Notes under the pieces: model-generated
The model's database searches: none
What the model was told of the DNA's origin: nothing
Seen by the model: the letters and a program-made list of their open reading frames with translations, nothing else
Assembly: GCA_029379385.1 (NCBI GenBank)
Contig: CM055613.1
Coordinates: 19,362,001 to 19,426,000 of the forward strand
Direction of reading: 5' to 3'
Length of the DNA: 64,000 nucleotides
DNA from: Quillaja saponaria
Taxonomy: Eukaryota > Streptophyta > Magnoliopsida > Fabales > Quillajaceae
Position numbers and translations under genes: made by a program
Shown here: piece by piece, positions 44,218 to 56,698 of the stretch
Layout of the letters: each line of letters begins with the position of its first letter
How positions within the stretch are numbered: the stretch's first letter is position 1

Positions 44218-45916
44218 TGAAGTAGGACCAATTGCTAATTAATAGAAAAAGACAAATCGAAAGGTAACAAAATATTTTAATTCATCAAAAGCTTCTTAAC
44301 AATGTAGCATGAGGGATCATTACATAGACTCCAGGAAAACCCTAATGGCATAAAAGATAAACCTAAAATCCTAATAAAAAAGAAACTTTGATAATATAAA
44401 GATAAATCTAGAGTTCTAACAAAAATAATACTAATAACTGGAAACTAATAACTCCTAATAATATTAAATACTACTAATTTATTCCTAATTCCAATAGTAC
44501 ATAATTTAAATACTATTAAATTCTAAAGCATAAATGATATTACTTCGTTCTTAATCATTTTCCCTTGGTTTGAAAAAACTCGTCGTCGAGTTCTAAAATG
44601 AGAGAGAATGAGGATCTCAGAAGTAAAATCCTACGCCAAGATCTTAATAGTGCCAACAAAAAAATTGGTGAAAAAAATTTTGTATGGAATTTCAAACACT
44701 TGAAACTCAATGGTATGGCAAACTCAATATGCTCAACATTCAAAGGAGGTGTAGTGTCGACTATCTCTTCTGAAATTGGAATGACAACTCCTTCAGTTTT
44801 TGGTTTAATTGAATCTTGTTGTCCACTTGTAAATTCTTCTTCAACCAGAACTTGTATTTTTTTCAATACTGAAAAGTTTACATGTTCTTCAACAATCAAA
44901 GGATTAACCTCGCTAGGCTTTTCTAGAACTAGCAGCTCCTCAACTACTTTGTCAAGAATAGGCAAATCATCTTTTGTAATATCGTCCTCAAGTGGTAAAG
45001 TCATATGATGATGGATTCAGATAAAATACTCTTTTTTTTCTTGGAAATCAATTTGCTCTTTGCTAATAGAGCTACCCATTTTATCAAAACCTTCTAATTT
45101 ATCCATCTTAGCAAAAAGTTCCCTTAAAGTATTTGTGACGATATTTTTCTATCAAGATGCATTCTGGGTGGTGGACAAAAAATCGTACTAGATGAATTCA
45201 CGCATTTTCAGAATGAAATTCTAGAAAAGGAACCCTGGGATTGGATTCGAGACATCAAGAAACCTTGGGGACCAATGGCCTTTTTTTAAAAAAAAAATAT
45301 GGATCTGGGTATTGGTAGTGAAAACTAGCTGGGCTATGAACCTAGGAATAGATTGCAATGGACTGGGATGGATTTGGAATATGGGTTAAAGCGATTTGGA
45401 TCCTATTTTCCTTGGGCTTCAATTTCTTTTTCCTTTTTTTTAGACAGTGAGTTCGTGGGATGGTTGGATGATTTGGATGGAGTTCTTGGTTGTAGATGGT
45501 GGTGCTTGATGAAGAAGGATGGTGATATACATGTGTTTTCTGATGGGACAAGTTCCTAAGTTCTAATACCAACTGATGCAGGATCAACTGATAATTAATT
45601 GAAAAGGGACAAATTGAATGGACAATCGAAAGGCAACAATATATTTTAATCCATCAAAAGCTTTTTAACAATATACCATTAAATGTCATTATATGGACTC
45701 CCTAGAAAACCCTAATAGCTTAAAATGTAAATCTAAAATTCTAATAAAAAAGAAACTCTAATAACAAAAAAGACAATTCTAGAGTTCTAATAAAGATGAA
45801 ACTAATAACTTATAATAATACTAAAATACTGCTGATTTATTTTTCATTACTAATATTACATAACTTAAATAATAGTAATTTATAAAACACAAATCTTATT
45901 ACTTTGTTCTTCATCA
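44218..45916 (-). mobile_element. Small non-autonomous LTR element (TRIM/LARD-like) in a SELO intron
   Basis: Direct repeats 44218-44557 and 45574-45916 (about 340 bp each) are its LTRs. On the minus strand they start TGATTAAGAACGAAG or TGATGAAGAACAAAG. A polypurine tract (minus CCAAGGGAAAA, 44558-44568) adjoins the left LTR, and a primer site (minus TGGTATTAGAAC, 45560-45571; 10 of 12 with the tRNA-Met site) adjoins the right LTR. The interior is only about 1 kb and holds no pol. Five-base flanks are TTATC and CAATC (3 of 5), so the target duplication is doubtful. It lies 40 bp upstream of a SELO splice acceptor. Confidence 0.85.
44555..45004 (-). CDS. Unknown acidic protein in the small LTR element
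   Basis: A 149-codon frame on the element's sense strand starts MTLPLEDDITKDDLPILDKV and is rich in Glu, Asp and Val over its first 100 residues. A more basic, hydrophobic tail ends LELDDEFFQTKGK, running into the polypurine tract and the first bases of the LTR. I recognise no domain. It may be the C-terminal remnant of a larger retroelement protein, because the upstream interior (45005-45555) has no continuous frame joined to it. The sense position and length are the only support for its being real. Confidence 0.4.
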   Translation of the reverse strand: MTLPLEDDITKDDLPILDKVVEELLVLEKPSEVNPLIVEEHVNFSVLKKIQVLVEEEFTSGQQDSIKPKTEGVVIPISEEIVDTTPPLNVEHIEFAIPLSFKCLKFHTKFFSPIFLLALLRSWRRILLLRSSFSLILELDDEFFQTKGK

Positions 45917-47692
45917 CAATCATATCTCTCTCAAAACTTAATCTAAAGTTTATAACGTATACAAATTCTTGAGTAGATATCACGTTAGCCCCAAGGAGTT
46001 CTCTAACGAGAAAAGTAAATGCTTGAGAACCAAGCTTTCATTCACAATTAACAAGTCCATTATTTTCCTCATTTACAAAACTGCTAGATCTCATATCAAA
46101 TACAGCAATCAAATTGTGAAGAACAAGGGACTAAAAAAAATCTGAGATTGGAAAGTATTCTTCATTTCATATAAGACAAGAGAACATTCAAAAGTTATCA
46201 AGCTTTAACCTTTGATTTCGGTTATAATACCAAGTGCATTCACTATCACATTCTGTAAACCTAATATCTCCAATAACCATAGAGAATTTGTTCCGTTCTC
46301 AATTAATCCTCATAACATTCTACATGAAATTTAAATCTCATGAAAAGGTGTGATGCAGATGAAAAAAACCAGTTAAGAATTATTGGCACTTTGGTGAACA
46401 TACTCATAGAACATATCATGAGTAACCAATTTTCCTGTTGTCACAAGGCAAAGAGCGCGGGTTGTTGGGATCCCCAGACTATGCATTGCTTCACTGCAAA
46501 GGAACTCCCCGATGCTACCACATAGCACTGCAAGGCCATCTGCAGATTGACTGTAAGGAGACTTCCCAGCACCTTTAAGCTTAAGTTCCCACCTTTCAGA
46601 CTTTGAATTGAGTATCTCTCCCAGAGTTATTGCCCTACCATCACCTAACTGCCCAGCCCACATGCCAAACTAATGCCCTCCATAGCATTGAGCATAAGGA
46701 ACCCTGTATACAGAAGAAGAATCACGTCTACACTAAGCATTATTAAGGGCCTGATGATGAGATTGTGACATATACTTATGTACAAACACTTACACTCCCA
46801 CCAAAGATGATGCACCAGAGAAGAGAAGGGGAAAATCCAGTCTTTCAAATCTGAAACTCCAAAAGAGGAGTTGTTAGTCCTTCAAAGAATGATACATATG
46901 CTTCTGGACCATTGACGAAAAAGAAAGCAAAAAAAAATATGAACGCAGAAGATGTGATACTGACAAGAACATCCTTGTTCCCGAGTAAAACTCAATACCT
47001 CAAAAAAGAAACAAACCCAAAATAAAGAATAAAATCCAACTAGTTCTGAATTAAGAACAGCCATTTGACACTATAGTAGCTCCCCGTTAGTTATTTTAGG
47101 TTATCTCCAAGAAACAAGATAAGATTCACTGGAATTTCACTTCTACAAACGTCAGAAGAGAGCAATGCTTCTGGTTAAACTCACATAGAAAAGTATGACT
47201 ACATGCATTAAAAAAATTAACATTGGTGAAAAAAGAGCCACACTATAACCTCACTATCCAGAGTTACTTTTTATTTCCAATGCATAAAGGCCATTATGCA
47301 GTGGAAATAAAAAGTAATAAAACTAAGAACCATAACAGTTTCTGTTTAGAGGTGAAAAGGACCTTTTAAGAGATAAAAAAATGCGTACTCACTTAAAACC
47401 AGTTTGTACTACTTTTTATTTTTTACTGAAGTGCCTGAAACCTGACCACTACGAATCATCTGGTCTGCCAGCAGCTCCCAGGAAGAGACTTCATATTAGT
47501 TATAATATTTGTACTCTTAAACTACTTCATTGGACTGCGACACATCAGGCAGCACAACAAACAAACAACTCACTCCGTATGATCCAAATCAAGCAGCTCT
47601 GCAACTGGTTCTGACCATGCTGCATGTTGAGGATTATCTACGTCAGTTGATGGTAATAGTTTAGTATAACAAGCATGCAATACCTGAAGTTC

Positions 47693-47800
47693 AAAAAAAA
47701 AAAAAAAAAAAAAAAACTAACAAACAAACAAAAACGAAAAACAAAAAACAAAAGACAAAAACAAAAACAAAAACAAAAGATAAATGAAAAAAAAAGTTTG
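47693..47800. repeat. A-rich low-complexity tract
   Basis: A pure A run (47693-47716) followed by (CAAAAA)-type repeats, in the SELO first intron. Confidence 0.85.
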
Positions 47801-47982
47801 CATTAAAATAATTTTTAAGAAGACAAGTATCTTAAACTTATCTATCATTTATTATCATGTATTATGTGTAAACTGGAATAGATAAATATCCTCTTCTGGT
47901 TTCAGAGAAACTGAGAAAATAAAAGTAAAGAAAACTTGGTATAGCAAGTTCTGATCATAGCATAGTTTACAGAATCATTGTG

Positions 47983-48070
47983 AGAAGATGTATACATGTT
48001 CAAAGTTCAAACAATTTATGAGAAGATGTATACAGTTCACAGTTCAAACTATTTATGAGAAGATGTATCT
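47983..48070. repeat. Short tandem repeat, period about 38 bp
   Basis: GAGAAGATGTATAC with TTCAAA spacer occurs near 47983, 48020 and 48057, in the SELO first intron. Confidence 0.75.
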
Positions 48071-48778
48071 AAATTGAGAATTAATAGGAACCAAGTTCAG
48101 ATTGACAATCTAGTATATCCAGACGGATAGGATATCATTTGGGAAAAAAGAAAAGAAAAAATAAAAAATAAATTAACTACTTTTTTGTCAAAGATACTTA
48201 ACAATTAACTAGGATACTCATTCCGCTTTGGCATATTCTTCAACAACCAACCAAAGAATTAATTAATCAAAATAAAACGCACGATTGATAACTAACCTCT
48301 CGTGGAAACAAATCGGTTCTGCGATCACCAGGCAGTTCTCTGGTGAACGAATGGTCCCAATTCAAATCTTCAAGTTTCAATCTAACTCTCTTACTATGAT
48401 TATCATCATCACTATCACCACGATCACTTCCAAGGCTCTGGTTCTTCAAATCGTTCGCTACGGAGTCGACGGACACGGCAACGCCAGCTGAGGACGAGTC
48501 CATGGATACACCGCCTGTTCTGCCTCTAGCACTGACCTGAATGAAAGGGAAGGCCGAAGGAAAGGACAAGATGAGGATTTGATGGGAGCAGAGGGTCAAA
48601 AATGGAATCTTCTAGGGCGGCGGGTGGAGGGAACAGAGGAGAAGAGGGCGGCGAAGAAGCGAGAGAAATAGGTAGTGATAGTGATGATTTGGGAGAGATA
48701 CGCGAAAGCGGCTGCATTGTTTTTTTTTTTTTTTTTGTCGTCTCTCTTTCGTTTTACGCCGTTGAATATAATGGGTAA

Positions 48779-48783
<5 letters not shown>

Positions 48784-48813
<30 letters not shown>
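48784..48813. repeat. (AT)n microsatellite
   Basis: Uninterrupted AT dinucleotide run of about 30 bp upstream of the SELO start. Confidence 0.9.
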
Positions 48814-48816
<3 letters not shown>

Positions 48817-50111
48817 AAATTAATACTTAAAAATTAAAAAAATAAAATATTGACAAGTAACATTATAATTTTGTTCACATCAACTTTTCAAGAAATTAAA
48901 AATAACTTATTCATTTTTCTCTCACCACTTTATTAATTTTATACTACATCTTTTATATTAAAAATCAGAATACTATTGTAATCTACTATATTTTATTATA
49001 TAATATACTCATATACATATATTTATTAAATTATTTAAAATTAAATGAAATTAATAAAATCTATCAAATTACTTAATAACTATTAAAACTATTCTCTCTA
49101 CTTTCCTCTTCTCTTCTACCTCCCACTCTCCTACTCTTTCCTACCCTCTTAATACATAAATATTTTTATTAAATTAAATTAAAGTAAAATATATACAGAA
49201 TAACGCATGTAGGCCACTAGTAGGATTATAAAAGATAACATATTAGCTTTTGGGTAAAAATAATATATAAAAAAAATTATCATTTGTATCTTTCTACTTT
49301 TTCTTATCAAATCATTAATTTTTTCCTCGATTGCAAAAGACGACCGGAAATCATAGCGTATTGGATGATAGACGAGCATAGAATTTCGGGCTATTGAGAT
49401 TTGTTAGTAGAGTTGTGTATTGTTAAGAGGGTCAAAGTGGCCATGTATCTTATCTAAGTTAATAATTCTCTCTTAATATTTCCTTATAAACTCTTAGCTT
49501 CATTTTTCCAAAAGTTTAGTTCAAAAATTTCACCCATTATTCAAATTTATTTAATAGATAAGGCTATAAATATGATTTATACACTTACCATTATAATTTT
49601 TAAAAATAAATAATTTAAAATTAATTTTGCTAAAATAAAATATATGAAAATACCAACAACATAAAAATATAAATAAATAAAATGATAAAACACACTATAA
49701 TTTTATTTATATTATAATCTCATTAAATTTTTTAAAAAAACTTTGAAATTAAAAGTTTTAACAAAAAATCATATTTTTATAAAATTGACTGTACGATTAA
49801 CAATTAAAACAAAAAATAAAAATAAAAACCAAATGATTCTATATTGAAGTGAATACATAACTTAAGGTACTAATGATTTTCTCAGATTTATTAAAAATTT
49901 CTTATAACTCCTAAAACTTCTTAAAATCTAAATCATATTTAATAAATATGCATTAATTTCTAATTACAAGAAACCATTCAAACTTTTTCCAATAAAAAAA
50001 TTCAAACTTTTCTATATTAAAATTACTACAAAATTTAATTGGATGAAAATTTTCGTATCTATTAAAAATTTTCAAGTAACTCATAAAATCTCTCAAAATT
50101 GTATTTATATA
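48814..50111. other. AT-rich intergenic stretch
   Basis: No gene, RNA or clear repeat boundary was recognised between the SELO 5' end and the first Athila-like LTR. Confidence 0.45.
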
Positions 50112-51395
50112 TAAGTAGAGATCATTCCCACGAGAAGTTTTTCAAATATTATGCTAAGTACTAAAATTAGCAATTCCAATTCTATTCAAACAATGAAGTT
50201 TTGGGTTGGTTATGAACTAATTATAAACTAAAAGCAAATTAACATAAGAAAATACTTGAGATAAGCCTTAGAACTACAATTTCCCTTAACACTTCACTTG
50301 AATTATTATTATATTGTCTTGCTTAGTTATGACAAAGAATTATTAACCTAGGGTTCTTAAACAATTATACTGCATATGCCTATATCTTATAGATATATTC
50401 ACTATATTCCGATATGAATTAAATTAAACAAGTCTCATTAAGATTGGACCTAAATTGGCTACACAAGACATATAGGTATATTCATGTCCTATACACAAAT
50501 CAAACTCAACATCATGTGTTGAATTCAATTAAGTGCTATTCCATTCAAGGCTAACCTAACTTACTTTTCCAAGTTTGTTTCCTAATTCAATCTAAAAGAT
50601 GACCAATCAATTAGAAGCATTAAGCATAGAATGAACTAAATAAATCATATGCCAAAACCTAGGCAATCCATACATAACATAATGTTAAGCTATATGTTGA
50701 GTTCTAGTTACAATTTTAGGAAGGAAACTATTACATACTACTTAGTATAAACATGGTTTCAACAATAATAAATATTAAAGGAATAGAATAAAAGTAAAGA
50801 AGGATTAGAAATTGAGAAAGCGATGAAGGTTGTCGGTCATTAAGCTTCAACAATCCTTCTTCATCTTATTTTCTTACACCCTTGAGAAGCTCTAATACTA
50901 CAGAAAATCTTAGCTAATTTGTGTGTTATGAATCTCGAAGTCATTCCCCTTTAAATAGGCTCTAAAACTCTTAATTTGAGTCCAATTTGGACTATTTATC
51001 GAGATGGCGCTGCGACATTGACTTTCTAAGTGTTATGGCCAGAAATTCGATGTAACAGGAGACATGGTAGAAAGAATGGAGGTGAGGAGCTTCCCTTGTT
51101 GTCGGCATATTCTTCAGGTATTGTCTTGGGCACTGCGGCTGCCCCGTAGGTAGAAATCCCGATTGCCTTGTAATTTGACTCCAAAAATGGCTTTTTTATG
51201 CTTAACCCTTCAAAACACTCAACATAAATTAATATTGATTAGAACTCATATTAAAAGCTTAAATCAACTAGGACTCAACATCCTAATACGATAAGGACTT
51301 TAACTAGGATTTCAACTAAAACTAAACAAAAACTAACTAAATTAGAACATAGCTAAAATAAGGATGTAAAATAAGTCTATTTCCAAGAGTTATCA
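50112..51395 (-). repeat. Athila-like LTR, copy A (3' LTR, truncated)
   Basis: On the minus strand it starts TGATAACTCTTGGAAATAGA at 51395 and is preceded by a polypurine tract (CTTCGGGGTA, 51396-51405). It has a TATA-like TATTTAAAGGGG near 50950. It loses similarity to copy B beyond GGGAATGATCTCTACTTAT (about 50112), so its last about 70 bp are gone. Confidence 0.85.
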
Positions 51396-53411
51396 TACCC
51401 CGAAGCTTAAAGTTTTGCTAGTCCTCGAGCAAAAGAAAACTAAAAACACAATAGCCCAAGATGCATCACACTAAGATAATGAAATCCCCAACATGCTCTC
51501 AAAAGTTTCACATGAACTTAACAAAATGTCAACCGTAAGTATCACTCAAATTCATGAGTCAATTTAAAAGCAAGTATCAAATTCAAATGGATTTCTAATG
51601 TGGGTGTGGAATGATCTTTTAACAGAGGAATGGATACAATCCAAATAAGTTTATGTATAAGTAAAATCATATTTAGTATTCAACCTTTAAGTGTGACTTT
51701 TCAACTCTCTCTCCACTAAGTCAATGATCAATAGGTGTTTATTCATCTTGTAACTTAGACTAGGGTAATGGTATACTAAAGAAAATTTTAAGCTCAAGTT
51801 ACCCTAACTATGTAGATTAACTTAGATCGTTGAAGGTTTTTTATTATTTTTTTATTTTATTTTATTTTTTACAACTTACTAACCCCTTATTTGGCATTTT
51901 CTTTTCACCACTTTCATATATTTTTCAAATTTTCTTTTTCTTTTTCTTTTGTTTTCTTATTCTTTTGCCTAGCTCTTGTTATACTCCAAAACTTATTTCT
52001 TTTCATTATGAATATAGGGGTGAGCAAGAGGCACAAACATATGTAGTTTTTTTTTTTCAACAATTCCAACATTTCCTCCTTTTCTTAGTATAGATCAATA
52101 TATTCCTAGAATGATCAACATGACTAAGAGTAAGGGTTCAAAAACTGGAATTTAGTCAAAATGATTAGACAAAAAATTTCGTAAGGTACAAAAAAAAAAT
52201 GCAATATATGCTTCAAAGGGGTAACTAAGAATATAGAATAAAATAAGGTAAGCTTAAAAAGACTCAAACGGTCCAAAGATGGTCTAAATCATGTCCCTAA
52301 CTTAGTTTTGTCTTGGATTTCACTTCAAGGGAGAATTAAACACATTTTAACAAGGTTTCTAACTAAATATGAACTTCCTAAAACATAAAATCTCTAAATA
52401 GGCAACAGAATCCCAAGAAAAAGATCAAGGTTCATAAAGTGTTGGAAATCACATCTTACAATGCTACTAACTGAAAAATTTGACATGAATGTCAAGAACA
52501 TATGAAAACTAACATGTTATCACAGGATGAGGGATTTCATCATAAAAGTATAGTAATATCCTGGCTAACTAAACAATAATAAAAAGACTCCCTGACAATG
52601 AATCAATAAAACCTTCCTCCAAACTTAAGATAAACATTGTCCCCAATATTAAAATATAAAAAGAAATAAGGATAGAAATACTCCCTGACATTGAAGCAAG
52701 GTGTAAAGAACATGAATCCTTATCCTTGAAAAGTCCAAGCTTGGTGGGAGGTAAAAAATGATGTCCTTATAAAAAATTAAAAACTTAATGAGAAAATTCC
52801 TACCAAGAACTAAAACATAAATTAAAAGGAAAAATAAAAATTTAAAAACTTTGGTTACTTCCCAAGAAGCGCTTGACTCATAGTCGTCGGCTTCATTATT
52901 TGGAAAACTGCTTCTAAACAAGTAGTTTTCGCCTATAGTAAGTGTCATATAATACTATATATAGGTATTGATTTAAAATGTCCTCAAGCTTGACAATATT
53001 TGAAAGTACTTGGCATGAATGCTCAACATCACTTGGCTTTGAAGAACATGTTTGGTATGTGTAGAGGGATGATGCTAGGGATGGTGGTGGAGGGAATTGG
53101 CCACATATGATCTCCATAGATAGAAAATTTGTATTTATTTTAAGTGGAGGAAGAGTTGGCTACACAAAAACTTTATAGTTATTTTTTTAGTGGCTAATAT
53201 AGACTCAAAGGGGCTTTTTAAGATCAAGTCTTGAGTTGCTTCCTCACTATGAGAGTCCCTTTTTCATACCTAATTGATGTTCACAAATTTTATCATCTTA
53301 GATTGCATCATTGATTTCTTTTTCTATGACCACATTAGGCTCAATAGGTTGGATACTATGGATTTCTTCATGTGATTCTCGAGGAAAAGAATTTTGTACC
53401 CAATCTTAAGA
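51396..53411 (-). mobile_element. Athila-like element A, internal 3' region
   Basis: Minus-strand noncoding 3' part of the element. It is the inverted counterpart of 56479-56698 plus 59497-60961. Anchors are the AAGCGCTTCTTGGGAAG segment at 52859-52875 and the CAAGGTGTAAAGAACATGAA block near 52697. No pol domain is present. Confidence 0.8.
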
Positions 53412-54173
53412 CATTTTATTATATTCCTTTGGTGTTTATTATTGTTAAAACCATGTTTATACTAAGTAGTATGGAATAGTTTCCTTTCTAGAATTGCAAC
53501 TAGAACTCAATATATAGCTTGATATTATATTATGTAAGAATTGCGTAGGTTTTAGCATATGATTTATTTAGTTCATTTTATGCTTAATGCTTCTAATTGA
53601 TTGGATATCTCTTAGATTGAATTAGGAAATCTAAAGAAACTTGAGAAAGGGAATTTAGGTTTAGCCTTGAATGAATTAATCACTTGTTTGAATTCAACTC
53701 ATGTTGTTGATCTTGATTTGTGTATAGGATAGAAATATACCTATTTGTCTTGTGTAGCCAAATTAAGTCCAATCTTAGTGACTTGTTTAATTTAATTCAC
53801 ATAGAAATATAGTGAATTGATTAAGTGAGATACATTTATAAAGTATAGGAATATGCTTATAATTGATTAAGAACCCTAGGCTAATAATTATTTGTCATAA
53901 CTAAGCAAGACAAGATAATAATAATTCAAGTGAAGTGTTGAGGGAGAAAAGTTATAGTTCTAGGTTTAGCTCCAGTTTATCCTTGTGTTAAAATTTTTTT
54001 AGGTTTATAATTAGTTCATAATCTACCTAAATTTCAATTGTTTAGGATAAAATTGGAATTGTTAATTTTAATACTTAGCAAAATATTTGAGAACTCCTTG
54101 TGGGAACGATCTCTACTTATTACTGTATTACTCGAGGACGATACGTGAGCTTACATAGATAAAATCCATGTCA
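53412..54173 (+). repeat. Athila-like element B, 5' LTR (3' half only)
   Basis: Aligns with about 55370-56125 of the complete LTR. Shared markers are AACTCAATATATAGCTTGAT-like sequence, TGTCTTGTGTAGCCAAATTA and GATCTCTACTTATTACT. It ends AAATCCATGTCA. The first half is missing at a junction with element A. Confidence 0.88.
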
Positions 54174-54179
54174 AGTTTT

Positions 54180-54197
54180 TGATGCCATTGTCGAAGA
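54180..54197 (+). other. Primer binding site of element B
   Basis: TGATGCCATTGTCGAAGA aligns with the TGGCGCCGTTGCCGGGGA site (tRNA-Asp type) used by Athila/Tat elements. All six differences are G-to-A or C-to-T. Confidence 0.75.
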
Positions 54198-54299
54198 GTT
54201 ATTCTTATATTTGTTAACATTAATACCAACCAATTCTAGTTTTAATTCAAAATTTTTTTTTATTTTATAATTTTATTTTATTGTTTATTTTGTGAGGTA

Positions 54300-54590
54300 C
54301 ATTTTGAAGATGTATACTGAATAGTTCAACCTCCCATGTTTCACTCAATGTGACTTGGAATCATTTCAGCATGCTTGGGAGATGTTCAACTATCTGCTAA
54401 GAATGTGTCCAGCTCACGGCTTACTAAATGACTTTAACTCCATACATTTTACAATGGTTTGCATGAAAGGTCACGGAAAGTGGTGAATGTTCTAGCTGGT
54501 GGAGACTTCATGGATCTAAGTATAAACAAAGCTTATGAGTTGTTGGAATAATCCTAGCATATTAATAGGTGAGTCTACACCAAGTTAGTG
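54300..54590 (+). pseudogene. Athila-like Gag fragment
   Basis: Short pieces match Athila-type Gag. These are the frame around CATGCTTGGGAGATGTTCAA, giving HAWEMFNYLLRMCPAHGL (54367-54420), and a later AGGDFMDLSINKAYELLE (54497-54550). These correspond to the Gag stretch that reads FKDLLR-CP-HGL and AGGT-M-K-A-LLE in the family. The rest of Gag and all of Pol are deleted, since the 3' polypurine tract follows at 54690. Confidence 0.65.
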
Positions 54591-54702
54591 TGAGCCTACA
54601 CCAAGAGAGGAGAAAATAGAGATATCTTGCACTATTAGTTTCTATTTATATTTTTAGTTTTCTTTTGCTTGAGGACTAGCAAAACTTTAAATTTGGGGAG
54701 TG

Positions 54703-56125
54703 TGATAACTCTTAGAAATATAGTTATTTTACATTCTTTTACTCATATTAATTTAGCTGTAGTTCTAGAGGTTTAGTTAGTTTTTACTTAGTTTTAGTTG
54801 AATTCCTAGTTGAGTACATATTATATCAGGATGTTGATTCCTAGTTGTTTTAGAATTATGTTTAGGTGTTTTATAAGAATTTTAACTTGTATTAACTTAA
54901 TATTTATATTTTGAAGGTCTAATACAAGAAGGAGTCTCATTAGAAGTCAAACTCGAGCTCAAAACATTCGAAACACTGCAATACAAGTGAAGCTACCTAG
55001 AAGTCTGGCACCCTAGCAGCTAGAAAAGCTACAACCCCAGTGCCTAGGAATTTTCTAGGTGGGCTCCTTAACACCAGAAAGATAAGGCTGCGACGCCCTA
55101 AGCCACTATTAAGGTCCAAAACTCGTCTATTTTCGAGGCAACGGAGCTAGCTTGATTCATAGGCCTGAATTAAAGTGAAATTGAGGGTTTTTAAGCATAT
55201 AAAAAAGGGACTATCTTTGGACTTATACACATAATAAGAGATACAAGTTAGCAACATTTTTCTAAAGTATTAGAGCTTGTTAAAGGTGCAAGGAAGCAAG
55301 AGGAGCAAGGATTGCAGAAGTTTGGAGATCGACATCCTTCATAGCTTTCTCTATTTCTATTCCTTTACTTTTATTGTATTCCTTTGATGTTTATTATTGT
55401 TGAAACCATGTTTACACTATGCAGCATATAGTAGTTTCCTTTCTAGAATTGCAACTAGAACTCAATATGTAGCTTGATATTATGTTATGTATGGATTGCT
55501 TAGGTTTTGGCATATGATTTATTTAGTTCGTTTTATGCTTAATGCTTCTAATTGATTAGCCATCTCTTAGATTGAATTAGGAAACCTAAAGGAACTTGGG
55601 AAAAAGAATTTAGGTTGAGCCTTGACTGAATTAGCACTTGTTTGAATTCAACACATGTTATTGAGTTTGATTTGTGTATAGGATAGAAATATACCTATAT
55701 GTCTTGTGTAGCCAAATTAGGTTCAATCTTAATGACTTGTTTAATTTAATTCACATAGGAATATAGTGAATTGATTAAGTGAGATATATTTATAGGACAT
55801 GAGAATATGCTTAAAATTGATGAAGAACCCTGAGTTAATTATTCTTTGCCATAACTAAGCAAGACAAGATAATAATAATTCAAGTAAAGTGCTTGAAGGG
55901 AAGTTGTAGTTCTTAGTTTATCTCCAATTTATCCTTGTATTAATTTGCTTTTAGTTTATAATTAGTTCATAATCTACCTAAATTTTCAGTTGTTTGAATA
56001 AAATTAGGAATTGTTAATTTTAATACTTAGTATAATATTTGAAAACTCCTAGTGGAAACAATCTCTACTTATTACTATATTACTTGAGGACAATACGTGT
56101 GCTTGCATAAGTAAAATCCGTGTCA
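54703..56125 (+). repeat. Athila-like LTR, complete copy B (1423 bp)
   Basis: Preceded by the polypurine tract ATTTGGGGAGTG (54691-54702). It starts TGATAACTCTTAGAAATA and ends ATCCGTGTCA. It is followed by AGGTTTTTGGCAC (56126-56138), the start of a primer binding site. So this LTR was also followed by element interior before truncation. Confidence 0.88.
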
Positions 56126-56138
56126 AGGTTTTTGGCAC

Positions 56139-56478
56139 TTCCCTTGCTACAAACATATTCTTTAGGGACTAGTTTGGGTCATTGCTGCACCCGGTTTCCT
56201 AGTGCTGTGGCAGCACCTGGCAAGTAGAAAGCAGAATTGCCTTGTAATTTGACTCAAAAAATGACTTGTTTATGCTTTTAAACCTTCAAAACACACATAC
56301 TAGATTAATATTGTTTAGAACTAATATTAAACACCTAAATCCTAGCCTAAATTAACTAGGACTCAACATCCTAATACAATAAAACTAAAACTAAGTAAAA
56401 ATCAACTAAAACTCTAGAACATAGCTAAAATATTATGAGTAAAAGGATGTAAAATAAGTCTATTTCCAAAAGTTATCA
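56139..56478 (-). repeat. Athila-like LTR fragment C
   Basis: On the minus strand it starts TGATAACTTTTGGAAATAGA at 56478 and runs 340 bp, then is cut at the junction with copy B. No polypurine tract precedes it, which suggests the start of a 5' LTR inserted into element D. Confidence 0.8.
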
Positions 56479-56693
56479 CAAAATATTCACTATACATCTT
56501 CAATGTACCAGACAAAACAAACATGCCAAGTACTTCTAAATATTGCCAAGCTTGAGGACATTTTAAAGTAAGACCCATATATAGTGTTATATGATACTTA
56601 CTATAGGCGAAAGCTGCTTATTTAGGAACACTTTTTCAATAGTCAAACGGATGATTATAAATCAAGCACCTCTTAGGGAGGCAACCCATGTAA

Positions 56694-56698
56694 CGCAC
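56694..56698. repeat. Target-site duplication of the solo LTR, left copy
   Basis: ACCCA, identical to 59497-59501. Confidence 0.9.

Noticed and set aside
44598..45008. 136-codon plus-strand frame in the small LTR element
   Set aside because: It is the antisense shadow of the 149-codon sense-strand frame; the element's primer site and polypurine tract show the sense strand is minus.
48526..48717. 63-codon frame at the SELO 5' end as a separate gene
   Set aside because: The Ser-rich start fits a SELO transit peptide that is now out of frame, so it was included in the pseudogene rather than called alone.
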